Below the pieces are notes generated by a model, which worked only from the letters and a program-made list of their open reading frames with translations, was not told where the DNA came from and made no database searches. From Prosthecodimorpha staleyi (GTDB taxonomy: Bacteria > Pseudomonadota > Alphaproteobacteria > Rhizobiales > Ancalomicrobiaceae): DNA of 64,000 bases. The position numbers and the translations under genes were made by a program. The stretch lies in contig NZ_JAHHZF010000002.1 in assembly GCF_018729455.1 (NCBI RefSeq), forward strand, positions 581,472-645,471, given 5' to 3'. Shown piece by piece: positions 19,034 to 30,167 of the stretch (positions are counted from its first letter, which is position 1; every line of letters starts with the position of its first letter).

Positions 19034-20077
19034 ATGGAAGACGCCTCGCCTTGGTGGCAGAAAGCCCGCCATGCCGACCGCCGGCCGCGTCTCCTGGCGC
19101 GCAACCGGATCACGGCGGCGGTCCGTGACTGGTTCGCGGCCGAGGATTTCACCGAGGTCGAATGCGCGGCCTTGCAGGTCTCACCCGGCAACGAGACCCA
19201 TCTGCACGGCTTCGCCACCGACCTGATCGGCCCGGACGGCGCCCCGCATCGCCGCTACCTGCACACCTCGCCCGAATTCGCCATGAAGAAGCTGGTCGCC
19301 GCCGGCGAGGCCCGCATCTTCGATTTCGCCCGGGTCTGGCGCAACCGGGAGCGCACCGCCCTGCACCACCCGGAATTCGTGATGCTGGAATGGTACCGCG
19401 CCGGCGTGCCCTACACGCGGTTGATGGAGGATTGCGCGGCGCTCCTGAGGCTCGCCGCCGGCATCACTGGCTTGCGTAACTGGAGCTATCGGGGGCGCGA
19501 GGCCGATCCGGCCGCGGAGCCCGAGCGGCTGACCGTCGCCGACGCCTTCGCGCGCCATGCCGGCATCGATCTCCTCGCGACCATCGCGCCGGACGGCGAG
19601 CCGGACCGGCCGGCACTGGCCGCCGCGGCCGAGGCCGCCGGTATCCGCATCGCCGCCGACGACAGCTGGACCGACATCCATTCCCGCATTCTGGTCAGCC
19701 GCATCGAGCCGCATCTCGGCATCGGCCGACCGACCATTCTGTGCGAGTATCCGGCCAGCGAGGCCGCGCTCGCCCGCCGCAAGCCCGGCGATCCGCGCGT
19801 TGCCGAGCGCTTCGAGCTCTATGTCTGCGGCGTCGAACTCGCCAACGCCTTCGGCGAACTGACCGATCCGGCCGAGCAGCGCGCCCGCTTCGAGGCCGAC
19901 ATGGACGAGAAGCAGCGGCTCTACGGCGAGCGCTATCCGATCGACGAGGGCTTCCTCGCCGCCCTCGCCGCCATGCCCGACACCAGCGGCATAGCCCTCG
20001 GCTTCGACCGTCTGGTCATGCTGGCGACCGGGGCGAACCGGGTCGAGGACGTGATGTGGGTGCCGGTGTCGGATTGA
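19034..20077 (+). CDS. epmA: EF-P-(R)-beta-lysine ligase (lysyl-tRNA synthetase paralog)
   Basis: 347 residues resembling the catalytic core of class II lysyl-tRNA synthetase without the anticodon-binding domain: motif 2 region RVWRNRERTALHHPEFVMLEWY and motif 3 GIALGFDRLVMLATG. EpmA attaches (R)-beta-lysine to Lys33 of EF-P. It is divergent from efp with a 122-base shared promoter region. The aminomutase EpmB, needed to make the beta-lysine, is not in the window. Confidence 0.93.
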   Translation: MEDASPWWQKARHADRRPRLLARNRITAAVRDWFAAEDFTEVECAALQVSPGNETHLHGFATDLIGPDGAPHRRYLHTSPEFAMKKLVAAGEARIFDFARVWRNRERTALHHPEFVMLEWYRAGVPYTRLMEDCAALLRLAAGITGLRNWSYRGREADPAAEPERLTVADAFARHAGIDLLATIAPDGEPDRPALAAAAEAAGIRIAADDSWTDIHSRILVSRIEPHLGIGRPTILCEYPASEAALARRKPGDPRVAERFELYVCGVELANAFGELTDPAEQRARFEADMDEKQRLYGERYPIDEGFLAALAAMPDTSGIALGFDRLVMLATGANRVEDVMWVPVSD

Positions 20078-20105
20078 ACATAAGGCAGGCGGAGGCCGCC
20101 CCCGC

Positions 20106-20633
20106 TCAATGCCCCTCGAAGGCAACCAGGGTGCGCACGTCCACACCCATGGCGCGCAGCCTGTCGGCCCCGCCAAGATCCGGCAGGTCGATCACGAAGC
20201 AAGCGGCGACGACCTCCGCGCCCATCTGGCGCAGGAGCTGGACGGCGGCGGTGGCGGTGCCGCCGGTGGCGATCAGGTCGTCGACCAGGATGACCCGTTC
20301 GCCCGCGGCGACGGCGTCCTCGTGCATCTCCATCTCGTCGAGGCCATATTCCAGCGAATAGGCGATCCGGACGGTGGTGTGCGGCAGCTTGCCCTTCTTG
20401 CGGATCGGGACGAAGCCGGATGAGAGCTGGTGGGCGACGGCGCCGCCGAGGATGAATCCGCGCGCCTCGATCCCGGCGATCTTGTCGATCTTGCCGCCGG
20501 CCCAGGGGGCGACCAGCTGGTCGACGCTGCGCCGGAAGGCGCGCGCATCGCCGAGTAGGGTCGTGATGTCCCGGAACAGGATGCCGGGCTTGGGATAGTC
20601 GGGGATGGTGCGGATCGCGTCGCGGAGGTCCAT
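20106..20633 (-). CDS. apt: Adenine phosphoribosyltransferase
   Basis: 175 residues. It salvages adenine to AMP with PRPP in the cytoplasm. The PRPP-binding motif [14 protein letters not shown] is at about 121-134, and the family N-terminal [18 protein letters not shown] is complete. It converges on epmA with a 28-base gap. mtnP, which releases adenine from methylthioadenosine, lies two genes upstream in the same direction, so the pair would recycle adenine from polyamine or SAM metabolism. Confidence 0.96.
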   Translation of the reverse strand: MDLRDAIRTIPDYPKPGILFRDITTLLGDARAFRRSVDQLVAPWAGGKIDKIAGIEARGFILGGAVAHQLSSGFVPIRKKGKLPHTTVRIAYSLEYGLDEMEMHEDAVAAGERVILVDDLIATGGTATAAVQLLRQMGAEVVAACFVIDLPDLGGADRLRAMGVDVRTLVAFEGH

Positions 20634-20764
20634 GAACAGTCCCGTTCGGCCGAGGGCGCGGCCCGAAGCCCGTCCCGCCGGCCGGAACCCTCCGGTCGGC
20701 AGGCAAGGGCTCCAGACTCAGGCGGTTGGATCGGGGCGGATTGTCCCCGGCCGGCGCGGTCGGA

Positions 20765-22885
20765 TCAAGCGGCGCGAATCTGCTCGACGAAGGACCGCAC
20801 CCGCGTCTGCAGGCCCTGCGTCTGCCGGTCGAGCGTCTCGACGCCTTCGACGAGCAGGCTCGACGCCTTGTCGGTCTCGGTCGCATCGGTACGAACCGCC
20901 TCGACCTCGCGGCCGACTGCTCCGGTGCCGGTGCGCGCACCGGCTGCGCCGGTGGCGATCGCGCTGGTCGCGGCCGACTGCTCCTCGACCGCACCGGCAA
21001 CCCGCAATACCGCCTCGGTGATGGCACCGACCCGTCCCTGGATGTCGGTGATCGCACCGGCGGCCGCATTGGCCGCGGAAGTGATCTCGGCGACCTGGCG
21101 GGCGATCTCCTCGGTCGCCTTGGAGGTCTGGCCGGCCAGCGCCTTGACCTCCGAGGCGACGACCGCGAAGCCGCGTCCCGCCTCGCCGGCGCGTGCGGCC
21201 TCGATGGTGGCGTTGAGGGCGAGCAGGTTGGTCTGGCTGGCGATCGATTCGATCAGGGTGACGACTTCGCCGATCTTGACCGCGCAGCCGGACAGCGAAC
21301 CGACGATGCCGTTGGTTTCGACCGTGCGCCGGCCCGCCTCCTCGGCGATCCGGTTGGTGCTGTGGATCAGTTCGGCGATCTCGCGGATGGCGCGATCCAG
21401 CTCGCCGGTCGAGGCGGCGACCGATTCGACCTCGCGGCCGGCCTGATCGGCGGCCGAGACGACGGTCTCGGAGCGGCCGCGCGCCGCCTGGGCGAGCCGG
21501 GCCATCGCGTCGGCGGAACGGCCGATGCCGCGCACGCCGTCCGAAACCTCCGCAATGGCGCGCCCGACGGCCCGTTCGAAATCCTCGGCGAGCCCGCCGA
21601 GCATGCGCCGGCGAACCTCATCCTCCTGCCGCGCGGCCTCCGCGGCCATCCGCTCGCGCTCGCGGGCATCCGTCGCCAGGCGCGTGCGGATGCCTTCCAC
21701 GGCACGGCCGATATCGCCGATCTCGTCGCGCCGGCGCGAGGCCGCGACCTCGATGTCGAGTTCACCGGCCGCCATCCGGTCGAGCGTGCCGACCAGTCCG
21801 CCGAGTGGCCCGGTGACCATGCGCGCCGCGAAGAGGCCGACCAGGGCCAGGATTCCGAGCACGATCGCGGCCGCAACCATCATCCGATCCCGGATCGTGG
21901 TGACCGCGGCCAGCGCCGTCTCGGCGTCCTGGACGGAGACCAGCGTCCAGGCGACGCCGGGCGTCTCGGCCGCACGCCAGGCCGCGAAACCCGAGGCTCC
22001 GGTGCCTGCCACCGTAGCAAAGCCGATCGGTCGACCCGCCGTCCGGGCCGCCGCGACGGTCTCGGCGACCGCGCCGTCCAGGGCAGCGACGCCGACACCG
22101 AGCCTCAGCTTGCCGTCCGGACCGAGCACGGCGCTCGAGACCCCACGATTGACCGCATCGGCCAGCAGTTTCGAGGCCGGAAAAGAGACGACCAGCACCC
22201 CCTCTTCGGCGGTTTCGCCGATCCCCCGGGCGGCATAGACCATGCGCTCCGGCTCCGGCAGGCTGGCATCGATGTCGCTCAGCACCGGCTTGCCTTTGGC
22301 GGCCAGGGCGGCCTCGACGGCGCGGCGCAATCCGGCATTCGGAAAGCCCGGTTCATTGACGTTGCGGGTGAACTCGGTCGACTTGGTCACCGAATAGGCG
22401 ACCTGTCCCTTTGGCGAGACCACGAAAATGTCGTCGAGATCGAGCTGGTCGCGCTGCGCCTTGAAGGTGCCGTGCACCTCCTTGTGGTTCCAGGAATAGA
22501 TGGTCGGGTTGTCGGCGCCGTCCAGTGCCGCGCGCGCCGATTTGGTACCCGGCGTCTGGTAGTATTTCAGAACCTTCTCCAGGTCGACGGAGGCGACCGA
22601 GAAGGCGTCGGCCAGCTTGCCGGCGGCATGGTGGGCCGCGGAACTGTCGGCCATCGCGCCGGCGGTACCGACGATGGTGGAGAGCCGACTGTCGAGTGCC
22701 TTGGCGCGGGTCTCGGCCACGAAGGCGAGATTGCGTTCGGCCGCATCCGTCAGCCCCTGGCGAGCCTCGAAATAGCCGATCGCTCCGATCGTCGCCGAGG
22801 CCAACAGGCCGAGGCCGACGATCACCAGCGGCAGCTTGACCTTGAGCCCGATTCCCCGGCGCGTGCCGTGACCGCGATCCACCAT
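20765..22885 (-). CDS. Methyl-accepting chemotaxis protein
   Basis: About 706 residues. An N-terminal membrane helix (18-38) is followed by a large periplasmic sensor (about 40-330, cache-like, with [10 protein letters not shown] and [20 protein letters not shown]). A second helix is at about 333-355, a HAMP domain ([20 protein letters not shown]) to about 405, and a long coiled-coil signalling domain whose tip at about 560-600 includes [20 protein letters not shown]. The ligand is unknown. The frame is open 119 codons further upstream, but the ATG at 22883-22885 has AGAGGGGG before it and gives the expected short N-terminal tail. It stands between apt and mtnP, unrelated by function. Confidence 0.92.
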   Translation of the reverse strand: MVDRGHGTRRGIGLKVKLPLVIVGLGLLASATIGAIGYFEARQGLTDAAERNLAFVAETRAKALDSRLSTIVGTAGAMADSSAAHHAAGKLADAFSVASVDLEKVLKYYQTPGTKSARAALDGADNPTIYSWNHKEVHGTFKAQRDQLDLDDIFVVSPKGQVAYSVTKSTEFTRNVNEPGFPNAGLRRAVEAALAAKGKPVLSDIDASLPEPERMVYAARGIGETAEEGVLVVSFPASKLLADAVNRGVSSAVLGPDGKLRLGVGVAALDGAVAETVAAARTAGRPIGFATVAGTGASGFAAWRAAETPGVAWTLVSVQDAETALAAVTTIRDRMMVAAAIVLGILALVGLFAARMVTGPLGGLVGTLDRMAAGELDIEVAASRRRDEIGDIGRAVEGIRTRLATDARERERMAAEAARQEDEVRRRMLGGLAEDFERAVGRAIAEVSDGVRGIGRSADAMARLAQAARGRSETVVSAADQAGREVESVAASTGELDRAIREIAELIHSTNRIAEEAGRRTVETNGIVGSLSGCAVKIGEVVTLIESIASQTNLLALNATIEAARAGEAGRGFAVVASEVKALAGQTSKATEEIARQVAEITSAANAAAGAITDIQGRVGAITEAVLRVAGAVEEQSAATSAIATGAAGARTGTGAVGREVEAVRTDATETDKASSLLVEGVETLDRQTQGLQTRVRSFVEQIRAA

Positions 22886-22998
22886 GCGATACCCCCTCTG
22901 TCCCGTCGCCAAGGTTGCAGAGAGGTCGTTTCCAAATCGGTAAAAACCACAATTCCGTTCGATTTTTCTCGTCTTGCGGGTCCGGCCGGCGCCTGCCG

Positions 22999-23874
<876 letters not shown>

Positions 23875-23970
23875 CGCGCCCTCCCGTCGTCGAGACCGCG
23901 AGGTTAGAGCGTTTCGGCGCGCAGCGGAAGCCGGCCCGCCGATCGGACGGCCGCGGATTCAAAGGCTTAA

Positions 23971-24014
23971 GGCCGACCATCCCGTCACCCCGCGCAAGGG
24001 GCGACGGGACGGCC
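23971..24014 (-). terminator. Hairpin after the alpha/beta hydrolase gene
   Basis: Nested inverted repeats: CCCGTC (23981-23986) with GACGGG (24003-24008), CCCC (23988-23991) with GGGG (23998-24001), and an outer GGCC/GGCC pair. They begin nine bases after the hydrolase stop. There is no strong T-run. Confidence 0.45.
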
Positions 24015-24023
24015 GTCTCTGCC

Positions 24024-25076
24024 TCACTTCACCGAGACCGCATAGGCGATCACCTTGGCGCGCCAGTGGGCGCGGGCCGCCTCGTTCTCGGGGCCCTGCG
24101 CGGTCTCCCAGGAATGGGTCGCGCCGGTGTAGTTCCACCAGTCGATCTTGAACAGGCCGCTACCGGCGACCGCGGCCGTCTTGGCAGCCTCGTAGCGCTC
24201 GCGGCAGGCGCCCTTGTCGGACGGCGTGCCGGGCATGGTCCCCGGCGGCACGGAGGTGTCGGCGCTGCCCGTGCCGATGCTGAGCGGCGTCACCGCGGCG
24301 GAAGCCTTGTAGTAGGTGTTGGTGCCGCCCAGCGCGCAGCCCGGATAGGTGGCGAAGATGCGCAGGAACTGGCGGCCACCGTTCAGCGGGCTGGTATTGA
24401 CCGGATGATTGCTGAGGGCGAGCGCCATGGCGGCGCTGCCGCCGTGGGAATAGCCGAGCGCGACCAGCTTGGTGCTGTTCGCCCAGGGCGCCACGGTGGC
24501 CACCGCCGCCGCCGCACCGGCCAGATCGTAGGGCCGCGAGGCGTGATCGGAGATCAGCGGATCGCGCTTGGTCTTGTCCTCGTTCAGGCCCAGCGGATAG
24601 ATGTCCCATCCGGTCTGGTTGACATGCAGCTGCAGGATGCGGTCGTTGCGCGCCGGCGTGAAGCTGTTGACCAGCATCATGCCGATACCGGCCGCGGTCA
24701 GCTCACGAGCAAGACTGGTATACTGCGACTGGATCGTGACGTTGCAGTTGCCCGACACCTCGACCGCATAGGCGGCGTTGGAACCGCAGTAGAACATGCC
24801 GGTGTGACCATGGGCCACGATGACCAGCGGCACCTTGGCCTGCGCCGAGGCGCCGACCGGCTTCCACAGATAGCCATCGATCAGGTTGTAGCTGTCGGTC
24901 GACAGCTTGCTCTGGAAGCTGACCTTGGTCGGCAGGGCCGGAACCACGTCCGGGATGGTCAGCGTCTCCGCCGGCTCGGGCGCGGCATGGCGGACTTCCG
25001 CTGCCCGCGCACCGGTGACGACGATGAGGAGAGACGACAGAAAGGAACAGGAAAGACCAAGAGACCGGACGAACAT
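24024..25076 (-). CDS. Exported alpha/beta hydrolase (dienelactone hydrolase/lipase-like)
   Basis: 350 residues with a signal peptide (about 1-25, ending in GARAAEV). The core fold shows VPLVIVAHGHTG (oxyanion strand), nucleophile elbow GYSHGG, a likely acid in TGSADTSVPPG and a late ATHSWE with the catalytic His. Several cysteines (FYCGSN, SGNCN, PGCALGG, GACRERY) suggest disulfide bonds outside the cytoplasm. Substrate unknown. Composition is richer in Asn, Ser, Thr and Tyr and poorer in Arg than its neighbours, and the upstream region is distinctly AT-rich; both could reflect transfer. CGGAG precedes the ATG. It is not obviously linked to mtnP downstream or petC upstream. Confidence 0.8.
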   Translation of the reverse strand: MFVRSLGLSCSFLSSLLIVVTGARAAEVRHAAPEPAETLTIPDVVPALPTKVSFQSKLSTDSYNLIDGYLWKPVGASAQAKVPLVIVAHGHTGMFYCGSNAAYAVEVSGNCNVTIQSQYTSLARELTAAGIGMMLVNSFTPARNDRILQLHVNQTGWDIYPLGLNEDKTKRDPLISDHASRPYDLAGAAAAVATVAPWANSTKLVALGYSHGGSAAMALALSNHPVNTSPLNGGRQFLRIFATYPGCALGGTNTYYKASAAVTPLSIGTGSADTSVPPGTMPGTPSDKGACRERYEAAKTAAVAGSGLFKIDWWNYTGATHSWETAQGPENEAARAHWRAKVIAYAVSVK

Positions 25077-25250
25077 CGAGACTGGCTCCGTGATTGGTTG
25101 AGAGCCTTTTAGTCTTGCCGATGAGAAAGTCTATCACTATCGAGTTTCAGTATCGCTACGTCTTCATTTCAATGTTTCAACGAGACGACAGCAACGAAAC
25201 ACATTCAAAAATAAACTCGGCGGACCGCCCCGAAACCGGACCGCGCGGGG
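25077..25250. other. AT-rich leader upstream of the hydrolase gene
   Basis: Around 25080-25220 the sequence is strikingly poorer in GC than the rest of the window, with repeated TTGAA words on the minus strand (TTTGAATG, GTTGAAAC, ATTGAAATG). It presumably holds the hydrolase promoter. I could not fix a -35/-10 pair with good spacing. Confidence 0.4.
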
Positions 25251-25303
25251 CGCTAAGTGGCGACCGGCCCCCCTGCCCGCCCGATCGGACCCCGGAAACG
25301 CAG

Positions 25304-25325
25304 AACGGGGCCCGAAGGCCCCGTT
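25304..25325 (-). terminator. Terminator of the petABC operon
   Basis: A perfect 9-bp stem, AACGGGGCC and GGCCCCGTT, around a CGAA tetraloop, placed 25 bases after the petC stop. The tetraloop and the bounding A/T pairs are typical of strong terminators; the downstream T-run on the minus strand is short. Confidence 0.75.
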
Positions 25326-25350
25326 CCCATGTCGGCAGGATGGCGGGCGA

Positions 25351-26232
25351 TCAGTGCGCCACGTCCGCCCAGATCTTGCGCTTGGTGAACCACAGCAGGC
25401 CCGCGAAGACGAGCAGGAAGGCCATGACCTTGAAGCCGGTCCGCTTGCGGTCCTCGAGCTTGGGCTCGGCGGTCCACATCAGGAAGGCCGACACGTCGCG
25501 GGCATAGTTCTCGACCGTCGCCGGGGTGCCGTCGGTGTAGTCGACGACGCCGTCCTCGATCGGCTTGGCCATGGCGATGCAGGCGCCCGCCAGGAAGGCC
25601 TTGTTGTAGTTCAGACCCGCGCCGCATTCCTGACCGTGCGGGGCATCGCCGTAGCCGGTCAGCAGGCTGTAGACGTAGTCCGGACCGGACTCCTGGTACT
25701 GCGTGAAGATGTCGAAGACAAAGCCCGGGAAGCCGCGATGGGCGGCGCGGGCCTTGCCCATCAGCGACAGGTCCGGCGGCAGCGCGTTGCCGTTGGCGAC
25801 ACGCGCGGCCTGCTCGTTCGGGAAGGGCGACGGGAAGCGGTCTGCCGGGCGGGCGGGACGCTGGAACATCTCGCCGTCGTCGTTCGGGCCGTCGGTGACC
25901 TTGTATTCCGCAGCGATCGCCTTGACCTGCTCCTCGGTGAAGCCGGGGCCGCCCTCGTCCGAGAGGTTGCGGAAGGCGACATACTTCATCGAGTGGCAGT
26001 TGGCGCAGACGTTCTTGTAGACCTTGTAGCCGCGTTGCAGCTGGCCCTTGTCGAACCGGCCGAACGGCCCGGCGAAGGACCATTTCTGCGCCGTGATCTC
26101 CGGATGATGCACCGCCGCGCCTTCTTCCGCGGCGATCACGGTTCCGGACATCAGCGCGAGGCCGGCCACGATCGCGACGGCGCGCAGGGCGCCGGCGATC
26201 GGGGAGCGAGCGATACGAGGATGGATGTTCAT
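25351..26232 (-). CDS. petC: Cytochrome c1 subunit of the bc1 complex
   Basis: 293 residues. This subunit passes electrons from the Rieske centre to cytochrome c in the periplasm. A signal peptide ends near AEEGAAV, then comes the haem motif CANCHSMK (about 75-82), the axial-Met region, and one C-terminal helix (FKVMAFLLVFAGLLWFTKRKIW) anchoring it in the membrane. The frame is open far upstream, overlapping cytochrome b, but the ATG at 26230-26232 begins right at the signal peptide. It is 26 bases after petB. Cytochrome b and c1 are separate genes here, not the fused fbcH form. Confidence 0.93.
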   Translation of the reverse strand: MNIHPRIARSPIAGALRAVAIVAGLALMSGTVIAAEEGAAVHHPEITAQKWSFAGPFGRFDKGQLQRGYKVYKNVCANCHSMKYVAFRNLSDEGGPGFTEEQVKAIAAEYKVTDGPNDDGEMFQRPARPADRFPSPFPNEQAARVANGNALPPDLSLMGKARAAHRGFPGFVFDIFTQYQESGPDYVYSLLTGYGDAPHGQECGAGLNYNKAFLAGACIAMAKPIEDGVVDYTDGTPATVENYARDVSAFLMWTAEPKLEDRKRTGFKVMAFLLVFAGLLWFTKRKIWADVAH

Positions 26233-26258
26233 GGGTCTCGTCTCCGTGATCGCTCGTG

Positions 26259-27506
26259 TCAGGCCTTGTGCGCCGCCGCGGCACCCGCCTTGCCGAGCAC
26301 CGCCTCGCTGATGGAGGCAGGCAGCGGCTTCGGGGTCTCGATCAGGCCCAGAACCGGCAGGATCACCAGGAAGTGCAGGAAGTAGTAGGCGGTGAGCACG
26401 CGCGCCCACAGCACGTAGGTCCCTTCCGCCGGCAGCGAGCCGAGATAGCCCAGGCCGACGCAGACGATCGCGAACACCCAGAAGAACTGCTTGAACAGCG
26501 GCCGGTAGGCGCCCGACTTGACGCGCGAGGTGTCGAGCCAGGGCACGATGAACATCACCGCGATGGCGCCGAACATGCACAGCACGCCGCCGAGCTTGGA
26601 CGGGATGGCGCGCAGGATCGCGTAGAAGGGCAGGAAGTACCATTCCGGCACGATATGAGCCGGCGTCACCATCGGGTTCGCCTCGATGTAGTTGTCCGGG
26701 TGACCCATGAAGTTGGGCACGTAGAACAGGAACCAGGCGAACACGATCAGGAAGCACACCACCGCGAAGCTGTCCTTCAGCGTCGCATAGGGGGTGAAGG
26801 GCACGGTATCCTGCAGCGACTTGACTTCGACGCCGGCCGGATTGTTCTGCCCGACCACATGCAGCGCCCAGATGTGCAGGATGACGATGCCGACGATCAC
26901 GAAGGGCAGCAGGTAGTGCAGCGAGAAGAAGCGGTTGAGGGTCGGATTGTCGACCGAGAAGCCGCCCCAGAGCCAGGTCACGATCGGCTCACCGACGAAC
27001 GGGAAGGCCGAGAACAGGTTGGTGATGACGGTGGCGCCCCAGAAGCTCATCTGGCCCCACGGCAGCACGTAGCCCATGAAGGCGGTCGCCATCATGACCA
27101 GGAAGATCAGCACGCCCAGGATCCAGAGGACTTCGCGCGGCTCCTTGTAGGAACCGTAGTAGAAGCCGCGGAACATGTGGATGTAGACGGCGATGAAGAA
27201 CATCGACGCGCCGTTGGCATGCATGTAGCGCAGCAGCCAGCCCCAGTTCACGTCGCGCATGATGTGCTCGACGGAGGCGAAAGCCAGGGAGGTGTGCGGC
27301 GTGTAGTGCATCACCAGCACGATGCCGGTCAGAAGCTGGCAGACCAGCATGACCATCAGGATCGCGCCGAAGGTCCAGAAGTAGTTGAGATTCTTCGGAA
27401 CCGGAAAGGCAATCGCCTGGCCGTGCGCCAAGCTGATGATCGGCAGCCGCCGCTCGAGCCAGCGCGTGAAGCCGTTGTTCGGAGTATAGGTCGAATGACC
27501 CTGCAT
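26259..27506 (-). CDS. petB: Cytochrome b subunit of the bc1 complex
   Basis: 415 residues, eight membrane helices. It carries the two b haems and the Qo and Qi quinone sites. Diagnostic sections are the Qo motif [41 protein letters not shown] and the haem-ligand helix [10 protein letters not shown]. It is the middle gene of Rieske/b/c1, 24 bases downstream of petA. Confidence 0.96.
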   Translation of the reverse strand: MQGHSTYTPNNGFTRWLERRLPIISLAHGQAIAFPVPKNLNYFWTFGAILMVMLVCQLLTGIVLVMHYTPHTSLAFASVEHIMRDVNWGWLLRYMHANGASMFFIAVYIHMFRGFYYGSYKEPREVLWILGVLIFLVMMATAFMGYVLPWGQMSFWGATVITNLFSAFPFVGEPIVTWLWGGFSVDNPTLNRFFSLHYLLPFVIVGIVILHIWALHVVGQNNPAGVEVKSLQDTVPFTPYATLKDSFAVVCFLIVFAWFLFYVPNFMGHPDNYIEANPMVTPAHIVPEWYFLPFYAILRAIPSKLGGVLCMFGAIAVMFIVPWLDTSRVKSGAYRPLFKQFFWVFAIVCVGLGYLGSLPAEGTYVLWARVLTAYYFLHFLVILPVLGLIETPKPLPASISEAVLGKAGAAAAHKA

Positions 27507-27530
27507 GATCTCGTCTCCCGAAGCCGGCGA

Positions 27531-28064
27531 TCAGCCGATCTTGACGACCTTGTCGGACAGAAACTGGACGGAGGGAACGGGCAGGTTATACGGCGCCGGG
27601 CCCTTACGAATACGGCCGGACGTGTCGTAGGACGAGCCATGGCAGGGACAGAACCAGCCATTATATTCGCCGCGCTGTCCGACGCCGCCGAGCGGCACGC
27701 AGCCGAGATGGGTGCAGACGCCGACCACGATCAGCCAATTGTCGCGGCCCTTCTGGACGCGCGCCTCGTCGGTCTGCGGATCCTTGAGTTCGCCGAGCGG
27801 AACCTTGCGGGCCGCCTCGATCTCCTCCGGCGTGCGATTGCGGATGAAGACCGGCTTGCCGCGCCATTTCACCGTGACGATCTGGCCCGGCTTGATCGCC
27901 GAGACATCGACCTCCAGGGAGGCCAGCGCCAGGGCGGAGGCGTCGGGGTTCATCTGGGCGATGAAGGGCCAGGCCAGCGACGCGGCGCCGACCGCGCCGG
28001 CGGCGCCGGTCGCGATGTAGAGAAAGTCGCGGCGGGTCGGTTCTGCCGTGTGGGTGTTAGCCAA
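27531..28064 (-). CDS. petA: Rieske iron-sulfur subunit of the bc1 complex
   Basis: 177 residues. A Tat-type signal anchor [16 protein letters not shown] lies near the N terminus. The 2Fe-2S cluster motifs CTHLGC and CPCHGSSYD are complete, and the sequence ends with the usual PAPYNLPVPSVQF strand. The start is TTG at 28062-28064 (reading LANTHTAEPT) with GAGAGG upstream; the frame stays open further but without family similarity. It is the first gene of petABC, terminated at about 25.3 kb. Confidence 0.94.
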   Translation of the reverse strand: MANTHTAEPTRRDFLYIATGAAGAVGAASLAWPFIAQMNPDASALALASLEVDVSAIKPGQIVTVKWRGKPVFIRNRTPEEIEAARKVPLGELKDPQTDEARVQKGRDNWLIVVGVCTHLGCVPLGGVGQRGEYNGWFCPCHGSSYDTSGRIRKGPAPYNLPVPSVQFLSDKVVKIG

Positions 28065-28413
28065 GATCGGATCCTCTCGAACATGCGGCCGACCCGTCTC
28101 GCCGTTCCGCCCCGTTCGACCCGCCTCTGCCGCGACAACCGCGCGACCGGGTGCCCGGAAGGCGGTTCTTCGGAAGAAGGCGGACGGGCGCAGGCGGGCG
28201 CCGAGATCGGCAGGAAACGGCGTGCCTTGGCGCAGCTTCGGCCGGTCGCGCGGTGTTTTGGCACTACTTCCGAAGATTGTCCAGCACGCCGAAAGCAGCA
28301 ATCGGCCGGATTTACGACCACGTCGCGGCACCGCAACATGAAAGCCTAAATCCCGACAGCCATTGACGAATGCCAGGACATCGGCATGCCTGTCCGCATT
28401 CGGAGACGACCCC
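28065..28413. other. Divergent promoter region between petA and trmL
   Basis: About 349 bases. It must hold promoters for the bc1 operon (leftward) and trmL (rightward). TTGACGAATG at 28363-28372 could be a -35 element for trmL. I found no clear operator palindrome or RNA, and short open frames across it lack coding character. Confidence 0.4.
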
Positions 28414-28887
28414 ATGCGCCTTGTCCTCTACCAGCCCGACATCCCACAGAATACGGGTTCGATTCTGCGCCTCGCCGCCTGTCTCGGCGTTGCGGTGGAT
28501 CTCATCGAGCCGGCCGGCTTCGTCATTACCGACAAGGGCTTGCGTCGCGCCGGGCTGGACTATCTGCCGGCCGCGACGTTGACCCGCCACGACAGCTTTG
28601 CAGCCTTCGAGGCCTGGCGCCGGCAGGCCGGCGGACGCCTCGTCCTGGTCACCACCCGCGCCGCCATGCCCTATACCGAATTCGCGTATCGGCCCGGCGA
28701 TTGGCTCATGCTCGGCCGGGAATCGGCCGGGGTGCCGGATGCCGTGCACGATCTGGCCGAGGCGCGGGTCGTCATCCCGATGATCCCCGGCATGCGCTCG
28801 GTCAATGTCGCGGTGGCTGCCGGCATGATTCTGAGCGAGGCCCTGCGCCAGACAGGCGGCTTTCCCGCAACCGGCCCGGCGGAGTAG
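28414..28887 (+). CDS. trmL: tRNA (cytidine(34)-2'-O)-methyltransferase
   Basis: 157 residues, exactly the usual TrmL length. It is a SPOUT-fold enzyme that methylates the wobble ribose of tRNA-Leu anticodons. N-terminal [19 protein letters not shown], then [11 protein letters not shown] and the knot motif [18 protein letters not shown] are clear. The ATG at 28414 has CGGAGA 7 bases upstream, better than the in-frame start 17 codons earlier. Confidence 0.94.
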   Translation: MRLVLYQPDIPQNTGSILRLAACLGVAVDLIEPAGFVITDKGLRRAGLDYLPAATLTRHDSFAAFEAWRRQAGGRLVLVTTRAAMPYTEFAYRPGDWLMLGRESAGVPDAVHDLAEARVVIPMIPGMRSVNVAVAAGMILSEALRQTGGFPATGPAE

Positions 28888-28945
28888 TGTCGGCGGCGGC
28901 CCGCCGTCGCGCGCCGTTCCCGCCCGAGCCCGCAAGAGGTCGTCC

Positions 28946-29839
28946 TTGTCCCTGCCCGCCACTATCGAGACCGAAAAAACGATTGCCCGCGCCTGGTTCG
29001 AGACCCTGCGCGACCGCATTTGCGCGGCCTTCGAAGAGATCGAGGACACATTCGACGGCCCGTTCGCCGCTGGCGCGCACGCGCCGGCCGGCCGCTTCGA
29101 GCGCACGCCCTGGCAGCGCACCGACCACAGCGGCCAGGACGGCGGCGGCGGCGTGATGTCGATCATGAAGGGCCGCGTCTTCGAAAAGGTCGGCGTGCAC
29201 TGCTCGACCGTGCATGGCGAGTTCAGCCCGGAATTCCGCAGCCAGGTCCCCGGTGCCGCCGAGGACCCGCGCTTCTGGGCCAGCGGCATCTCGCTGATCG
29301 CGCATCTGCACAACCCGAATGTCCCGGCCGTCCACATGAACACCCGCATGGTCGTGACGACCCGGCGCTGGTTCGGCGGCGGCGCGGATCTGACGCCGGT
29401 GCTCGACCGGCGGCGGACCCAGGACGATCCCGACACGATCGCCTTCCATGCCGCCATGGAGGCCGCCTGCCAGGCCCACGGCGCCGACTATCCGCGCTAC
29501 AAGGCCTGGTGCGACGAATACTTCTTCCTGAAGCACCGCAACGAGATGCGCGGCATCGGCGGCATCTTCTACGACTATCTCGACGGCAGCGGCTTCGCGC
29601 AGGACCTCGCCTTCACGCAGGCGGTCGGAGAAGCCTTCCTGGGCATCTACCCGGACCTGGTCCGGCGCAACATGGGCACGCCTTGGACCGAGGCCGACCG
29701 GGAGGAGCAGCTCGTCCGGCGCGGCCGCTACGTCGAATTCAACCTGCTCTACGACCGCGGCACGATCTTCGGCCTGAAGACCGGCGGCAATGTCGATTCG
29801 ATCCTCTCCTCGATGCCGCCCGTGGTGAAGTGGCCCTGA
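28946..29839 (+). CDS. hemF: Oxygen-dependent coproporphyrinogen III oxidase
   Basis: 297 residues. It converts coproporphyrinogen III to protoporphyrinogen IX with O2. Conserved blocks include [39 protein letters not shown], and [35 protein letters not shown] near the C terminus. The start is TTG (28946) with AAGAGG upstream. It is 58 bases after trmL, so the two may be co-transcribed. It implies aerobic haem synthesis; hemH lies far away at 1.2-2.4 kb. Confidence 0.96.
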   Translation: MSLPATIETEKTIARAWFETLRDRICAAFEEIEDTFDGPFAAGAHAPAGRFERTPWQRTDHSGQDGGGGVMSIMKGRVFEKVGVHCSTVHGEFSPEFRSQVPGAAEDPRFWASGISLIAHLHNPNVPAVHMNTRMVVTTRRWFGGGADLTPVLDRRRTQDDPDTIAFHAAMEAACQAHGADYPRYKAWCDEYFFLKHRNEMRGIGGIFYDYLDGSGFAQDLAFTQAVGEAFLGIYPDLVRRNMGTPWTEADREEQLVRRGRYVEFNLLYDRGTIFGLKTGGNVDSILSSMPPVVKWP

Positions 29840-29918
29840 TCATGCGGGAAAACCCGCAGTCGCTTCAGGCGCAACGGGAATCAGCTAGGCTGACGCATTC
29901 CTTCGATGGAGGTTTTCC

Positions 29919-30143
29919 ATGTCCGACCCCCTGTTTTCCCCCGGCGATGTCGTCTCCCTGCGCTCCGGCGGCCCTGCCATGACGGTGACCAAGGTGACCG
30001 CCACAGAGATCACCTGCCTGTGGTTCGCGGAAACCGACCAGACGCTTCGCACCGGCACGGTTCCGCCGATCGCGCTCGCTCTGATCGAGTCCGATGACGA
30101 GATCGAAGACGCCGACGACGAGATCGAAGACGACGACGACTGA
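29919..30143 (+). CDS. Small DUF2158 (YodC-like) protein with acidic tail
   Basis: 74 residues. FSPGDVVSLRSGGPAMTV (about 6-23) is the hallmark of the small DUF2158/YodC family, whose function is unknown. The last 18 residues are almost wholly Asp/Glu with two DDEIED repeats, an unusual tail probably produced by local duplication of a GACGACGAGATCGAAGA unit. GGAGG lies eight bases before the ATG and a hairpin follows the stop. Confidence 0.85.
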   Translation: MSDPLFSPGDVVSLRSGGPAMTVTKVTATEITCLWFAETDQTLRTGTVPPIALALIESDDEIEDADDEIEDDDD

Positions 30144-30167
30144 GGACGCGCCGGCCCGCACGGTCCG

